A stretch of DNA of 64,000 nt, taken from the NCBI GenBank assembly GCA_037179385.1, contig CM074190.1:10375706-10439705 (forward strand). The letters run 5' to 3'. The notes under the pieces were generated by a model. The model was given only the letters and a program-made list of their open reading frames with translations. It searched no databases and was not told the DNA's origin. Origin of the DNA: Holothuria scabra. Lineage: Eukaryota; Echinodermata; Holothuroidea; Aspidochirotida; Holothuriidae. The number at the start of each line of letters is the position of its first letter. Positions within the stretch are counted from its first letter, which is position 1. A program made the position numbers and the translations under genes. Below are positions 23,801-35,300 of the stretch, piece by piece.

Positions 23801-26800
23801 TGGATAAAGATTTCATTCAAATTAGGCAAGAACATTTTTACGATTAAAAAGAAGACCTTCTGCCATGTTAGGTACAACAGTCGGCGTCATCTTTCTACGA
23901 ACAAGCTATCGTGGAAGATCGCTGCTCGACTTTTCAAAGAATGCAAAAACCGCACGAAAGCCATGGTAATTAAATTAAAGGCATCACATAAATTAAGCTG
24001 AAAGAGGCGGGAGACAACCTGTTAAACTCACCATTTTCATCAACTTTAATGTTCATGCAAGCGTCCTTTCCTTCAACTCTCATGTATACCGGTGATTGTT
24101 TCGATGGCGTCTGGAATATGTATTTTCTGTTTGTTGTACTTTGATACTTCAGTTGCTCTGTCGTTATGGTAACTTCTATTTCGTAATCGATGTTGTTTTC
24201 TGGTGAAGAAAAAGTTAATTATTGTATAGAGTGAACATACCACAGCTGTAAAAATCTTACAAAATGAGGGGGCACAAATCTAGAGGCACTTTCAGACTAA
24301 GCAAATTTGATTATTCCTATAAGACCTTATTTTCTCTCAAAAATGGTCCATTGCATTTACATAAAAAGTAAAAAATTGAGTTTCATACATGCACTCTACG
24401 GGATGCCCCTCCACTTTCTGACTTCTCTAGAAACACTTTAAACTGAACTACTGTTATAATTTATTCCAGTTTCCAACTCAAAAAGAGGATTCTGGTTGAT
24501 CAAACTGGTGATGCGGTCTATATACAATTTTACACCCTCAAAACACCGGTTAAATTTAACCAGGGAGTTGTCATGACAACTCCCTGATTTAACCATGATC
24601 GGTCTTCTATTTACTCCAATTCAATCCTGGTTAATAATCCTAGTTAAACTTACTCAAATCCGATTTAATTAAACCAGAATTTGCCTTAACTGAACCAGTA
24701 TTTGCATTAAAATGAGGCTAAAATGTATAGGATATAGATGCCTTACCTGATATGGTTATGGTCAGGTATATATCTAAATCGATGAAGGTAACTTCTTCAC
24801 CATCAGTCGAACCTTTCCGTCTGATCGTCTGAAAAAAAAATGGAAAATGGTTTATTGAAGTATTTTATCACGTTTTATATAAGTAACATGAGTATTACCA
24901 GCAGTTGTATACTACGGGTATAATGATATGAAGATTTAGGCAAACATGTTTAACCAAATTACTCTAAATCCCACCCAAAAGCAAACATAAAAATCACTTC
25001 GCCCACTCTTTTTTCGCTCCTCTGACTGTTAGAAGTATACTTCCTGATCTGCTGATCACTCCCTGAAAATTTGCCTGAGCTTTTTTTTAAACAATAGGTA
25101 AATTTGCCAATTTAAATAGCCCCGAAGTGTGATTATGGCAAACGTGAAAAAGTCACAACGCATAACTTGCAACTTAATTGTCAGAGTAAATGAAAAAAAA
25201 AAAAACTTGTAAAATGACAAATCAGGAATTGAGAAATTAGACAGAATGTTTACCAAACAGAAGGCTTTTGTAAGATCAATGTGAGAAAAATGCGTAATGA
25301 TTTCACCGATGCTCTTGCCTGTCAATCTTATATCGTCAATTTTTCTGATGACGTCATCTTCCCTGTGAGAAAGAAAAGATAATACAATTAATTTTCAAAC
25401 TTGAAGAAGAAGACAACACGTCGTGTAAAGTACAAGACATGTCGAGCTTTTCGTGGCAATTGACCTCACCTTATGATCATAATGTAAGCCTATAGAGGTT
25501 AAACCAAAAGCAAATCTGTTATCATAATATGCATTCAAACAGAAAAAAAAGTGTTCGGGTTTTTTCTTCAATTGCAAACAATACTATTCATCTTCAAACA
25601 GAGCACACAATTGCCCACGTTACAAATGGTCTCGTCTGGCCGAGCCATCAAAATCAATTTTCGATGAAGCCGGTCGTTGGCTTCAGACAGTGAATGAACA
25701 ACTGCATAGTTTCGCAGTACTTGTGCACCAATGTTAAAAAAAATCGATGAGCCATACTATACCCCAACACTAAAATGCACGATCCTATACATGTTTTGCA
25801 AAAGTCTTGTCTGCATGAATCCATACGTTTTCCCTTTCGGGAAACCAAAAATGAGATCAATAGTAAACATAATACCTGCCAATGTGAAATAAAGGGGATG
25901 CACCGTGCGGAAGATGAGCAAACGGTAAGATGGGGGAGAAGGCAAGTGTCCCTTTTATGTTCCTTATAAGTAATGAAGTAGGGAAAGCAAGCCAGTGAGC
26001 CACAACTGGATAAGAAAGCCTGACCGTGGCCGGCTCGACTTGAACCAGTAGGTTGGAAAACGGGCCGTGTAACTCTATCCAACTAACAAATCTCCGCCTT
26101 CCCTAAGCGGGAATCCCAGCCATGAATTGCTATGTAGACAGTTCTTGTGCGCCGTCATGGCATCGTCATTAAGAAACAGTACCGGTACTCCACTATTTTT
26201 CCAGCATTGTTATTGTGTGGATGCGTACTATAATCAGGTAGTTGCTAGCCTGAGTCGCTAGCATCTTCCTGCTATAACTTGTAACTATCTTTATGGGCCA
26301 GGGAGATGCTAAAGACTCCCTTGCTGGGCACAGGTCTTCACCACTTACCTTTACATTACATCACATTGTGCACAATAAGGCCTATGAAGGGGGTGGGGGT
26401 AAGAAACTTTTTCACAGTTTCGGGTAGTAACATCCTTTGAACCACCTTGCTCCCCTTCAAGAACAACCCCATTGGATTCCACTCTTCGGCTTCGACCCGA
26501 TTTGTGGTTACCCAAAGGTTATTTACAGGTATGATCGAATATGTGAGGCAATTGTACGTAGCCTTTTCCTGTGTATACCAAGTTTTTACTGTATTTCTAA
26601 GTGTAGCAAAAGGGCCATGTGGTTTTATATATATATACGTTCAACCTGCAGGGAAAACATTCTTTTCGCCATTATTACGAAATAAGTTTGCAGTTGAACT
26701 AACCGAAGATCCGTGCGACATGCAATGCCACCCTTGATCATTCTAGCGATCCTGCACCCTTCATCATGCTCTTCGATGTGTAGCCCCATCTTAATCAGCT

Positions 26801-29800
26801 TCTGATTTGAATGATGGAAGAGATGAATGTTATTTTCTGGATCTTCTTCTATAGATGGCTGAAAAGCAAGTTATAAGAAAGTTTTAATATTCAAAACTAG
26901 TAATAATGGAAGGATTATAATACAGTTCTATAAATACTGCACTGCTAATACCCGTGGGTATAGCTGAGAGATGGGGCGTTGGGTTTATGTCCAGGAAGCC
27001 AACTTCCTCAATATTCACTGTGTCTTAATCCCCACTAGAAAACTGAAAAAATACTTCCCATTTATAGAGACACCGTTTGCTCCCTACTCAACATACCAAT
27101 CCATAGTCCATCATGATCCCTAGAAAAGAAAATATGCAGGTAACTTTTTATAAGAATGACCGCTACAAACTACCGTCTTAAAGGCCCAGTTGTCTTGCCC
27201 CCAACAGTAGCAATTCTCCTAACCTTCTTACTAAACCCCCCCCCCCCCCCCCCCCGTAATTGTCTCAAATTCATCCTCATCCAGGTACAATCTCAGTTTA
27301 TTGCTTCAAGGTGAGTATAGAAAAACTCAATTTATATAATCAAAACACACTCAGTACCATTCATGCTGTGTAATATAAGCGCTGGTACTCTTCATTGTTT
27401 GAATTAGCGGTCAATCAAAGAGCTGAACCAACTGAGAATTTTGGTACCACCGTACCAAAATTATAGTTTGGGGTGAGAGGTTTGGCCCTTTAAACTATTG
27501 TACTTCATCCCATATCGTTGCTTGATTTGGGACACAATAAGCCAGTTCGGTAAGTTTTGGTGGTCAGTATGATACCATGCGCCCTTCCTTCAAAGAGCGG
27601 AATAAACAATCTGTTCACGGCACCCACAATAAGTAAACCGAAATTAATTTGAGTTTAAATGAAAATTTGGTGGAATCATTCTTCCTTAATCCATCCATAA
27701 TATAAGGAGGGGTCTCAAGTGTGATTTGTGTCTAAACTGATGTAAAAAATTGCATTTTAATCTGCCGTAAAGTGGGACTAGTGACACCCTTTTTTTCGTT
27801 GGACTGGCCAGGGGCTTACGTAGTGTTGTATTCACGTAATGAGGAAAACAGGGGAATGCTGTACGCTACGTACGTGTTTAGCTCATTACTTCTTGCTACT
27901 AGTTGTGAAAACTTCTACATTTTGTGAAGTGTCTGAAAAAGTCCCGTCGCAAGGAGTTACGTTGCTGCATGAGTTAGGTCGCATAGTATGGACGGGGTTT
28001 TCTTAGGAATGTACAGACTGGTTGAGTGATAGTGATAAAGGTACAGCTGAGGGGTGCACAAACGGCTAAACCACTAAACTGTAATAAGAACAGAATGATT
28101 GCGCAACATGGTATTGCCCAACGTGTGCCTTTGACGGCTGCCTAAAGAGTGACAGTACACATATCTTGAAAGGGTAAACAACAGATCAAAGTGCAAGTGA
28201 TATATCGACAACAAAAACTGCGCAGGCTTTTTATAATCGACATGACCTTTACCATTGAATCTGTGTCTAACGCGTGTCCCGTTGCGCAACGGAAGTAGTG
28301 AATCACCACACAACAAAAGCAACCTTACTCACTGTGATAAAACATCATCGGAAGTGCTTCCATGGTAAAAGTGGTAAGCATCTGAGCATGGAAGTACTAC
28401 CTCGATTTGAGAGGAAGTTAGGGTGTATGAAACCAGGAAGGACACCTGTCCCTGGTGAGAACGAACAGTAGGCTTATCTATCTAACAATAACCAGGTGAA
28501 TGCAATATATGAAGGCCCATCTGTTCAAGTCTCACCAATGAAATCTGGGTATAATTTGTCCGCATTAACTTTGAGAAAATGCAATCACCCCAACTAATTA
28601 ATGAAGTAGACTACCGTATCTTGTTTCAATTCAACCATTTGGCAATATTTTTTGTCCTCTACTTCAAAATTTGCTAAGGCAGCGCTCAGTATTAGACCTA
28701 CCGACTTCCATGGTCAGACTGTTTAGTTTTCTTGAATATGCAGTGTTTAAATTCTGAGATAATATGAAAGATACTTCGCCTAAATAAGAAAAGAGATAAA
28801 AAAAAACTTTGACAACTAGCTGTAGTTCCAAAATAAGTCTGGTTTTGCACTTTAATAGCATGTGGCTTGCCGTTCCTATTGTGTTACCACCCATGACAAC
28901 CTGCAGTGTTAGTATACGATTGAGCGAGCTGAGAACACCCTGTCTGCTGGATGTAGTAGAATCGCATAGAATTCTAGTCACCCAAAATGTGCGGAGTGAC
29001 CACTTCTGGACTGAAGCTGGTATCAAGATTTCATGACCCTCGGGACAGGCTGAAAATTTCCCTATAAATAAATACTTCACTCCACATGGAATGAAATATT
29101 GCTCTATATGCCTGATATTTCACTCCACTCCGGGTGAAATTCACACTCCCAATGTAGGCACGTATACATTGTACTTGAAACACCAAACCTCGAGTAGGTC
29201 AATAACTAATAGAATACGCGAAGGTGAAACAGTGGAAGTCTGTGCTCCCAAAAAACGGAATCAGTTAGCGCTTGTAATTAGATCTGATGCTCTTCTGTGC
29301 CCCTTTCCTTTTTTAATCGAAATGTAAAGACTTACATTTTTAGACAGCATTGTAATGATTTCTGCTGACCTTTTTGGCTCGTATGTTCAGTTTATCATTT
29401 ACTTCATATTTTAATTTTATGTGGCCTTTTGTATTGATTTAATTTTTTAGTTTTTGTTTTCGGTTTTGATTCTATTTTAATGTTTCATTTTTTTTTTTTT
29501 TTTGTAACACTTGAAAACACTGGTCTAGCCACTGGGGGAGGGGACGGGGTCAGAGCCCCCCCCTATGATCCACCCTTGAAATGCAAAAAGCACCTAAAAT
29601 AGCGGGTTTTCTCTCTATCCTTAGACTTTTCCCTCATGTCGGGCCCCCAAGCCCCCATGACATCAACCCCCACCCCCTATACAATCCTTGTAAAACACTT
29701 AGAGCTTACTTTTAGAATAAGTGCTAGAGAAGTGTAATATTTTAATAATAATGATACCCCGCCACTAAATAGTACCTCGGCGTAGTCAACTACGCGGTCG

Positions 29801-30734
29801 CATCAAAGCATATTATTTCTTCACCGTAGAGCCGTTCCAGTGTAGCCAACGTAGCCAGTAAGAGGACATTGGCTGGGATTATGTTTTTTCCACCCAATTA
29901 TGAACGAAAAAATGGGCAGTATATTATTTCTTCACGGTGAAGCCGAGGGGACATTGGTTGGACTTAGTATTTTTTAACAAAATTAACAAAGATCAAGCAC
30001 TACAGTAGGATTAATGATGAGTCGTTCTCAAAATAATAATTTATTAGGGAATTTGCTATTAAATTTCAATAGTATTAGTAGGCCTAATTCTCGCGTTGTG
30101 AGGTATTCTATGATTACTCCACATCATGTGCTGGTATGCTGCAAGTAACCAATTTGCCCCTCCCTCCACGGTTCGGACACGCACTCACTGTTTATGATCA
30201 TGATTTATTAGACTAAGTTCCAGTCGAGTAAACATGTAATGAAAGAATGGACCTACTCACCTGCCTGCCGCTTAGTTCTGTGATCGCTTCTTCTATGCGG
30301 TGTGTGAATTTCCACATTTTGTCCGCCATGTGGGTTAACGCGTCGTCAGCTTCATCTGCTATTTTATGAATGACAGCTACAGGGGAAAATGTCAACCCAT
30401 GATGTCCCTTAGTGGATGAAATTTTCTTCTCTTGGATTTGTTCATGTTCAGGAGCATCACTTTCCCCTTTCGATGCACCGTTGGGTGGGGGCGCACCTTC
30501 CTCTTCTACAACCCCTTGTGTGATGCTCGGTTCCTCTGATACTTGGTGTAAAAAAGCAATCGACGATACACTGATGTCTTCGTTGCCGTTTTGGTCAGGC
30601 TCTGTATTCTCTTTAATTTCAGCATGCTTTACAACTGACGTGAGATCTCTCGTGAATACTTTGTAACTTCTAGGGGATACGAACTGCATTTTGTCATGTG
30701 CGAAAGCTGAATGACAAACTTTAATGTCCCCCAT
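20749..30734 (-). CDS. Gene B: PDZ domain plus IL-1-like beta-trefoil protein (7 exons, 400 aa)
   Basis: Hand-built minus-strand join: 30734-30261, 26858-26704, 25362-25254, 24828-24747, 24199-24032, 21828-21721, 20855-20749. The total is 1203 nt, giving 400 codons plus TAA. Phases are 0,2,0,1,1,1. Residues 1-158 are polar and end in an amphipathic helix (HKIADEADDALTHMADKMWK onward), with no signal peptide. Residues ~180-247 form a PDZ domain: MGLHIEEH, GCRIARMIKGGIA, DDVIRKIDDIRLTGKSIGE. The linker has GSTD-G (252-256). Residues ~257-400 are trefoil-like, with KYFYWTS, DIFESLNKKGHYITS, a KLVLKPF strand and a final FKV. This matches the IL-1 signature at F, S, L, Y, I and the last hydrophobic position. 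The protein is a paralogue of gene A. A GGGAAATCCC kappaB-type site lies ~283 bp upstream. I saw no clear AATAAA after the stop. PDZ firm, IL-1-like probable. Confidence 0.72.
21721..21828 (-). CDS. Gene B exon 6: trefoil-like strands including IFESLNKK
   Basis: This exon has 108 nt and its donor is AAGAAAG|GTATTT (phase 1). The acceptor needs care. The better-looking TTGTAG|GC (8 nt upstream) gives an immediate TAA after exon 5, so the in-frame choice is GCTAAAG|CCCC. The exon encodes GTKYFYWTSHPVTGDDIFES and then LNKK. F-x-ES matches the IL-1 signature start. Confidence 0.62.
21829..24031. other. Gene B intron 5
   Basis: 2.2 kb intron that holds a MITE at 22269-22654 and otherwise nothing recognised. 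Open frames inside lack splice or domain support. Confidence 0.5.
22269..22654. mobile_element. MITE with ~100-bp inverted ends
   Basis: GACCACGGACTT, ATGGACAGAGCAT and GCACCAAGATGG occur in this order at the left and inverted at the right (CCATCTTGGTGC, ATGCTCTGTCCATAT, AAGTCCGTGGTC). It lies in a gene B intron. Confidence 0.65.
24032..24199 (-). CDS. Gene B exon 5: middle of trefoil-like region
   Basis: This exon has 168 nt. The acceptor is TTTTTCTTCACCAG|AAAAC and the donor GATGAAAATG|GTGAGT (phase 1). It encodes alternating beta strands: DYEIEVTITTEQLKYQ, RKYIFQTPSKQSPVYMRVEG and ACMNIKVDEN. It is longer at its start than gene A exon 5. The shared part begins at VTITTEQL against gene A VTVTMDDL. 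Confidence 0.72.
24561..24586. repeat. Perfect 26-bp palindrome in gene B intron 4
   Basis: CAGGGAGTTGTCA followed directly by its exact reverse complement, itself inside a wider TTAACC...GGTTAA-type imperfect palindrome. Part of the recurrent GGGAGTTG/CAACTCCC motif of this window. Confidence 0.8.
24747..24828 (-). CDS. Gene B exon 4: linker with GSTD-G and first trefoil strand
   Basis: This exon has 82 nt. The acceptor is a T-run ending TTTTTCAG|ACGATC and the donor ATATCAG|GTAAGG (phase 1). It encodes TIRRKGSTDGEEVTFIDLDI and then YLTITIS. The position and phase match gene A exon 4. The Asp-Gly in the linker sits where gene A has DESD-G. Confidence 0.75.
25254..25362 (-). CDS. Gene B exon 3: C-terminal half of PDZ domain
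   Basis: This exon has 109 nt, equal to gene A exon 3. The acceptor is CTTTCTCACAG|GGAAG and the donor TGTTTG|GTAAAC (phase 0). It encodes EDDVIRKIDDIRLTGKSIGE, then helix and strand residues IITHFSHIDLTKAFCL. The D-x-I-x-x-I turn, the LTG strand and the helix spacing are typical PDZ. Confidence 0.82.
25655..25795 (-). repeat. Dispersed repeat; inverted copy of 14240-14384
   Basis: Reverse-complement matches to the block at 14240-14384. It is immediately followed by a SINE 3' fragment. Together they produce a 142-codon frame that is not a gene. Confidence 0.6.
25976..26090 (+). repeat. SINE 3' part (copy 3)
   Basis: AAGCCAGTGAGCCACAACTGG, split here as AAGCCAGTGAGCC and ACAACTGG, plus CGGCTCGACTTGAACCAGTA, match the 3' half of the SINE at 15636. 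The head is absent. It lies in gene B intron 2. Confidence 0.65.
26704..26858 (-). CDS. Gene B exon 2: N-terminal half of PDZ domain
   Basis: This exon has 155 nt. The acceptor is TTGCTTTTCAG|CCATC and the donor GATCTTCG|GTTAGT (phase 2, a weak but GT donor). It encodes KMGLHIEEHDEGCRIARMIK, the PDZ binding loop and following strand. It aligns with gene A NLGIHFREH and FIVRKVMEDG. Confidence 0.8.
27182..27489. mobile_element. TTAA-flanked MITE, CTCTCACCCC family (copy 1)
   Basis: TTAA (27178-27181), then AGGCCCAGTTGTC. The right end inverts to AGGGCCAAACCTCTCACCCC before TTAA (27490-27493). Homologous copies are at 63206-63518 and, partly, 42905 and 62518. It contains a C-run at 27236-27255. 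Confidence 0.75.
29519..29693. mobile_element. Short MITE, TAGCCAC family (copy 2)
   Basis: ACTGGTCTAGCCACTGG at the left. The interior TTGAAATGCAAAAAGCACCT and TTTTCCCTCATGTCGG match the copies at 12375 and 31404. The right end is decayed. Confidence 0.5.
29797..29975. repeat. Diverged tandem duplication
   Basis: The phrases ATATTATTTCTTCACCGTAG ... GAGGACATTGGCTGG and TATTATTTCTTCACGGTGAA ... GGGGACATTGGTTGG repeat head to tail with drift. Confidence 0.55.
30261..30734 (-). CDS. Gene B exon 1: start codon, acidic N-terminus and amphipathic helix
   Basis: This exon has 474 nt (158 codons) and ends in phase 0 at GGCAGGCAG|GTGAGT, a consensus donor. The ATG at 30734 has G at -3 and G at +4. 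The middle is rich in Glu, Asp, Ser and Pro and looks disordered. The C-terminal ~40 residues (AVIHKIADEADDALTHMADK, then WKFTHRIEEAITEL) have helical heptad-like spacing. I see no domain match and no similarity to gene A exon 1. Confidence 0.72.
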
Positions 30735-31016
30735 CGCTGTGATGCAATTCAATCACGCAGAGTATGTGTAAGAGGCTTCGAAATATGTATTCTGTCTCAC
30801 AGAATACAGAGATTTAAAAGTTAAAATATTTCGACAAACCTACTGGGGAATGTGACAAGAGTCTGATTTCCTGACACAAGTAGCTATCCTGCAATGGTTT
30901 GTTGCGTCTGCTCGATATGATGTGTTTAACCTTCTACTTGCTCGTTCGATACATACAAGCCTTTTAAGAGTTTCGTTGATTCGTCTTTGGCACCAAACAT
31001 CTACAGTGCTGTGCTA

Positions 31017-31026
31017 GGGAAATCCC
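31017..31026. promoter_or_regulatory. Perfect kappaB-type site upstream of gene B
   Basis: GGGAAATCCC fits the NF-kappaB consensus GGGRNWYYCC exactly. It lies ~283 bp upstream of the gene B start codon, a plausible promoter position. The pattern would occur by chance about once in tens of kilobases, so it is suggestive only. Confidence 0.3.
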
Positions 31027-31403
31027 CAAACGAATCACTGACTTCATTACAAAAATACGGTAGCTTTTAGTGGCCGCCGGGATTTCTTATTTTCAACGAG
31101 AGAAAATTACACTGTGTACTTCTGTAGAAAAAAATGACTCCACCAAGAACCAATGTACTCAACTGAGGTGATGAACCATGACATTAGTGTGTAAAACGGG
31201 CCACCCGTACACCTGAAGACAAGAGGAGGGGTTATCATAAGCACACGCAAAATTATACCTCAAACTTACTCTCCGGGGTTTTCTTGAGCCGTATTTTTCG
31301 CTGCAGGACAATTGAGTTATTTGAGTTATCCTGGGAAACTGTCCTACTGGATAATGTTTTTAAGAACGTTTCAAGTCCCTTTTATAATGATTACATTTGG
31401 GTC

Positions 31404-31595
31404 CATTGGCGTGGCCACGGCGGTAGTTTTGGGGTTGGAACCCGGGCCGCCCCTCCCCTCATGATCGAATCTTGAAAGAAAATAATGACAAAAAAACCTA
31501 AATTTGCCATTTTTTCTTCCTCCCTGGTAACTTTTCCCTCATGTTGTGCACCACTACCCCCCTCCCCCCATGACACAATCCTGGCCACACTACTG
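31404..31595. mobile_element. Short MITE, TAGCCAC family (copy 3)
   Basis: CATTGGCGTGGCCACGG at the left and CCTGGCCACACTACTG at the right. The interior CATGATCGAATCTTGAAA and CATGACACAATCCTGG match the other copies. It lies upstream of gene B. Confidence 0.55.
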
Positions 31596-32230
31596 TTCAG
31601 GTTTGTAAATCAAGTCGTTTCAATTTTATATCTTTCTTATAAGACTTGCTTTCGCTTTCTTTGAGGCTGACAAAAGACACTTAAGCAATGACTAGTATTT
31701 TAAAGGTCAACCATGCGTTACTATGGAATGCTTTATATATCAAAAAGCGGAAAACTGTGGGCTTGACTAAATTCGAAAGATCAAGCAGGTACTTATGTAA
31801 GGAAATTAAACGTAAAGAAATACTAGAAGCTATGGAAATGTAAAGATCATGACCTCATTGGTCGACAATGCCATTTACAAGTTGTGGCGTTGGTTGTCTC
31901 ATCAATTTACCTACCTTTCTTCCAGTGAGGATTTTAAGTGTAAGTTTCCAAACCCGGAAGTTGCTTTACGGTAGCTTGTAATGAGCTTTGTATACATTTC
32001 GGTTGTCAGGCTGCAGTAAATAGACCTAATACCACCTCCCCCGAAGCAGTTCAATACATAATTCCAATGTCCTATCAAGTTACAAAATTTTATTTCTTTT
32101 TTTACGTTTTTAACATTTCTGCGAGACGAACTTAAAAGATATAAGAGCTGGTTTTGATGGCAGAGTAACGTGTACTGTCGGGCAGTGTCTGCTGAGTTCC
32201 TTTCCCTTAGCACACCTCCCACCCACCTCC

Positions 32231-32391
32231 ATAGACCTATTTCCAAATAGCAATTACAAAGGATTGTGGGACAGAGTTTTGGTGTTTGTCATTTTTGTCA
32301 ATGGCATTTTACTGTGGTGAAAATTGACGTACACCCAAAACTCTATCCCACAGTTCACTGAAATTGCTACAGTATTTGGAAATAGTTCTAT
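32231..32391. mobile_element. Hairpin MITE
   Basis: The left arm CTATTTCCAAATAGCAATTA then GTGGGACAGAGTTTTGG is inverted at the right as CCAAAACTCTATCCCAC then ATTTGGAAATAG. Arms are ~55 bp. No ORF. Confidence 0.65.
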
Positions 32392-35300
32392 GTGAGCTGC
32401 GGTTTGTAGCATGTGCGGCCAATCGGATACGACTGAAGGGTAGGAATTCAACCGTGTTCATTCGAACTTGGAAGATACTAAGAGCCTATTAGTGTCCATC
32501 AAGCGACACTGTACAATACATTCTTATTGGTGTGTCGTGAAACCGCCGTTTATCTAACTAATTTACAATTGACGGTTAGCATACATTGCAACCATGTTGT
32601 CTTTGTAAAGGCTGACTTAAAGAAGTCCCGTCTGATTATCATTTTCTGCGAAGGTGAACTATAATTGTCGTTACTTATTGGTGCACCTCAGTGAACAAGA
32701 GAAGTACGAACACAGACAAGTTTGGACTTTATTGAGTCCCAAGAGGGAAATTCAAAGCTCTCAATGGAAACATAAAAGTACAAAAACATCAAAAATAAAT
32801 ACACAAAGATTTCAAACAGAAAAATTCAAATACATAAAAATTAAATAAACAAAGGCAAGAAGAACAAGACGAGAAGTAAAAAATAAGATAAAATAAGACA
32901 AAAGATTAGATGATAAGATGGTAAGAATAAGTCTAGTGATTAAAACGGTCATTAAAAAGTTAAATAAAACGGAGATAAAAGATGATTTATGTTTTTTTAT
33001 AGCAGCATAAGGAAGTCTCATTCGACCACTACGAGGAATTATAGCACAGTTGAAATCGTCATACAGGGGTGGGTAGAATCATTCAGATTACTTTAATAGC
33101 TAAATATTTTCAGTTCATTTTATGAGAGAGTGCTTGCCAGCAACGTTAGACTGTGTGAATCTCGTTGTTAACTTATTAACAGTAGGGCAAATTAGATTGA
33201 AGTAGGCGTGAGGGCGTGGACAAGAGTTCATAGTACTATATTTGATACAATGAGTCGAAAGAACAAAACTACCATTTCTTAACGCAAGACTATATGTGCA
33301 GAACGGACCAGGAGACGAGTCTGTGCATGGATGATTCTAAAGAGGAAGGGTTAGGTGGCTAGAATCTCCTCTGGCTATCCCCTCCTCCAAACTGGACGAA
33401 AATTTGTAAATACTAAGAATGGGGAAGAAAAATAGCAAAATACTCTTATCAGCCCCCATGCACCAATTTTTTGTGTCAAATTTCGGACGGCCATGTCAGT
33501 TGGCTTTCTTTAGCGGATAAACACATTTTTTAAGATTGCAGTGTACCTATAGTAGGATACATTATCGCTTAAAAGCCATACCAGTAGAACTCCCTAATAC
33601 AGTTTTTAGGTTTGATACAATGACAGTACATCTTTCATATCGTTGTTGCTATTAGTTCCAGATTCTAACAATTCGAAATTGTGAAAATGCTCCCGAGAGA
33701 ATTATACCAATTAAATGAGGTTAACGACATAGGCGTAGCGGAAAAGTTAGGGGAGAGGTAAATTCTCAAGTTCAAAATCGCAATGTGATGGAAGTTTGTT
33801 ATCACGAGGACGAAAAACCCGTACTTGTAAAAATATCAAAGTGTGTTATAATTTTTCTTAATATTTAAACAACGTCCATCCTTACTAAATTGTATCTAAG
33901 GGCCTTTTAATAATCAACGTCTAAATTATCAATATTTTGTGTTGCTGTCAGTCCTTCTGATAATAAATAGTGACGAAAGTGTTCCTTTCTCAAGATTGGT
34001 TTAACTTAAAGTTCTTGAAACGCTCTCTTTCAAAAAAGTGGATTTGACTTTTCTCAGCTATGCAGGTTGCACGCTTTATATGTACTACGTCTGATGTTTA
34101 ATTAGTTCAAATACTTTACATTTTTCGCCCCCACCCCCGGCACAATACAATCAATTGTTTACCTGATCGTTTCAGGCATTCTGCCGGGCCTTACTCTCTT
34201 AAATCGTATGATTTAAAATATTGCAGTTTAAATCTAAAAGAGTGGAATAAGTGACCAGTTGAAGGATCGATCGGTCACCAATTCCATTCTTTTAGATTTA
34301 TTTTAACTCTAATAGACCAATTTTAACTCTATTGATGTAAGAGGGTAGTCGTTTTTTAAGTTAATGACCACAAACTTAAACGTTGTTTGCGTAGTGAAAT
34401 TCTGTGGGTCATTTAGCATTCATATACTTATCAATTTTAAACCGACGAAATTGGAGGAAGGATGAAACAAAAAGTATTCGGTAATACTTGACTTTAGAGC
34501 TGTAATTTGTTTCGATTGTTTCTTCTAGGGATCGAATAAGGGATGTTACTTAATATCCGGTAGTTAATTAGAAAAATTAACGATCACAATATAAATATGA
34601 GGTTTTGTGGTAAACCAATTTCCTGGTATTACATTTCTAATCTCTGTTGGGAAAGTAGAACCAATATCTGATGACTTTAGTTTCTTTCAGCTTTGTCGAC
34701 AAATCATGAATGAAAAACCGCTGGGGACGGTCTACCTCTATTTAAATATGTCACAATAAATCAACGGAACTGGTGTTGCGCAATGCCCCGGAAAAGATTG
34801 ATAACTCTGTTTTTCTTATTATCATTAAGAAAGGAAACGGTCACAGCTTACTTCCCTCTTCCACCTTAGTCTACAATCCTGGAAAAAATGATGGAATACT
34901 TTTGTCCGAATGTAGCAAAACGGATGATGCACAGATTTGCTGGTATTCCAAACATGAAATCTCCGCCTTCCCTCTAAATCAATGTTGTCCTCGACAAAAT
35001 ATACTCCAAATTTTAAGAATTTCAACATTGAAAGTGGAAAGGGGGACTTTCCCACATATTTTTATCCAGTCAAACCCCAGTTGTTCTCAGTGACGTCACA
35101 ACTTGGGGGTTAGAAACCGTGACGACAAGTCTATACGAACATGCTGATGTTGCCCTCTTACATGCCTGAAATACTCCACGTCATTGGCTCCTATCAAGTT
35201 ACGTGAGAACTATCAATACCCATTGCAGCGCCCTACTTTTTCTAAAGTCCTCTCGACCCTCCGGCAAAGGGCCGTTCGGCGAAACCACTTTTATAAGTTA

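Larger units (their letters stand above)
26859..30260. other. Gene B intron 1
   Basis: 3.4 kb intron. It holds TTAA and GC-tipped MITEs, a tandem duplication near 29.8 kb, and an unexplained 138-codon same-strand frame (29080-28664). A possible acceptor for that frame (TTTTCAG|CC) has phase 1, which does not fit gene B's phase-0 intron. Confidence 0.5.

Noticed and set aside
25654..26082. 142-codon minus-strand frame
   Set aside because: It is made of a SINE fragment and a dispersed repeat, inside gene B intron 2.
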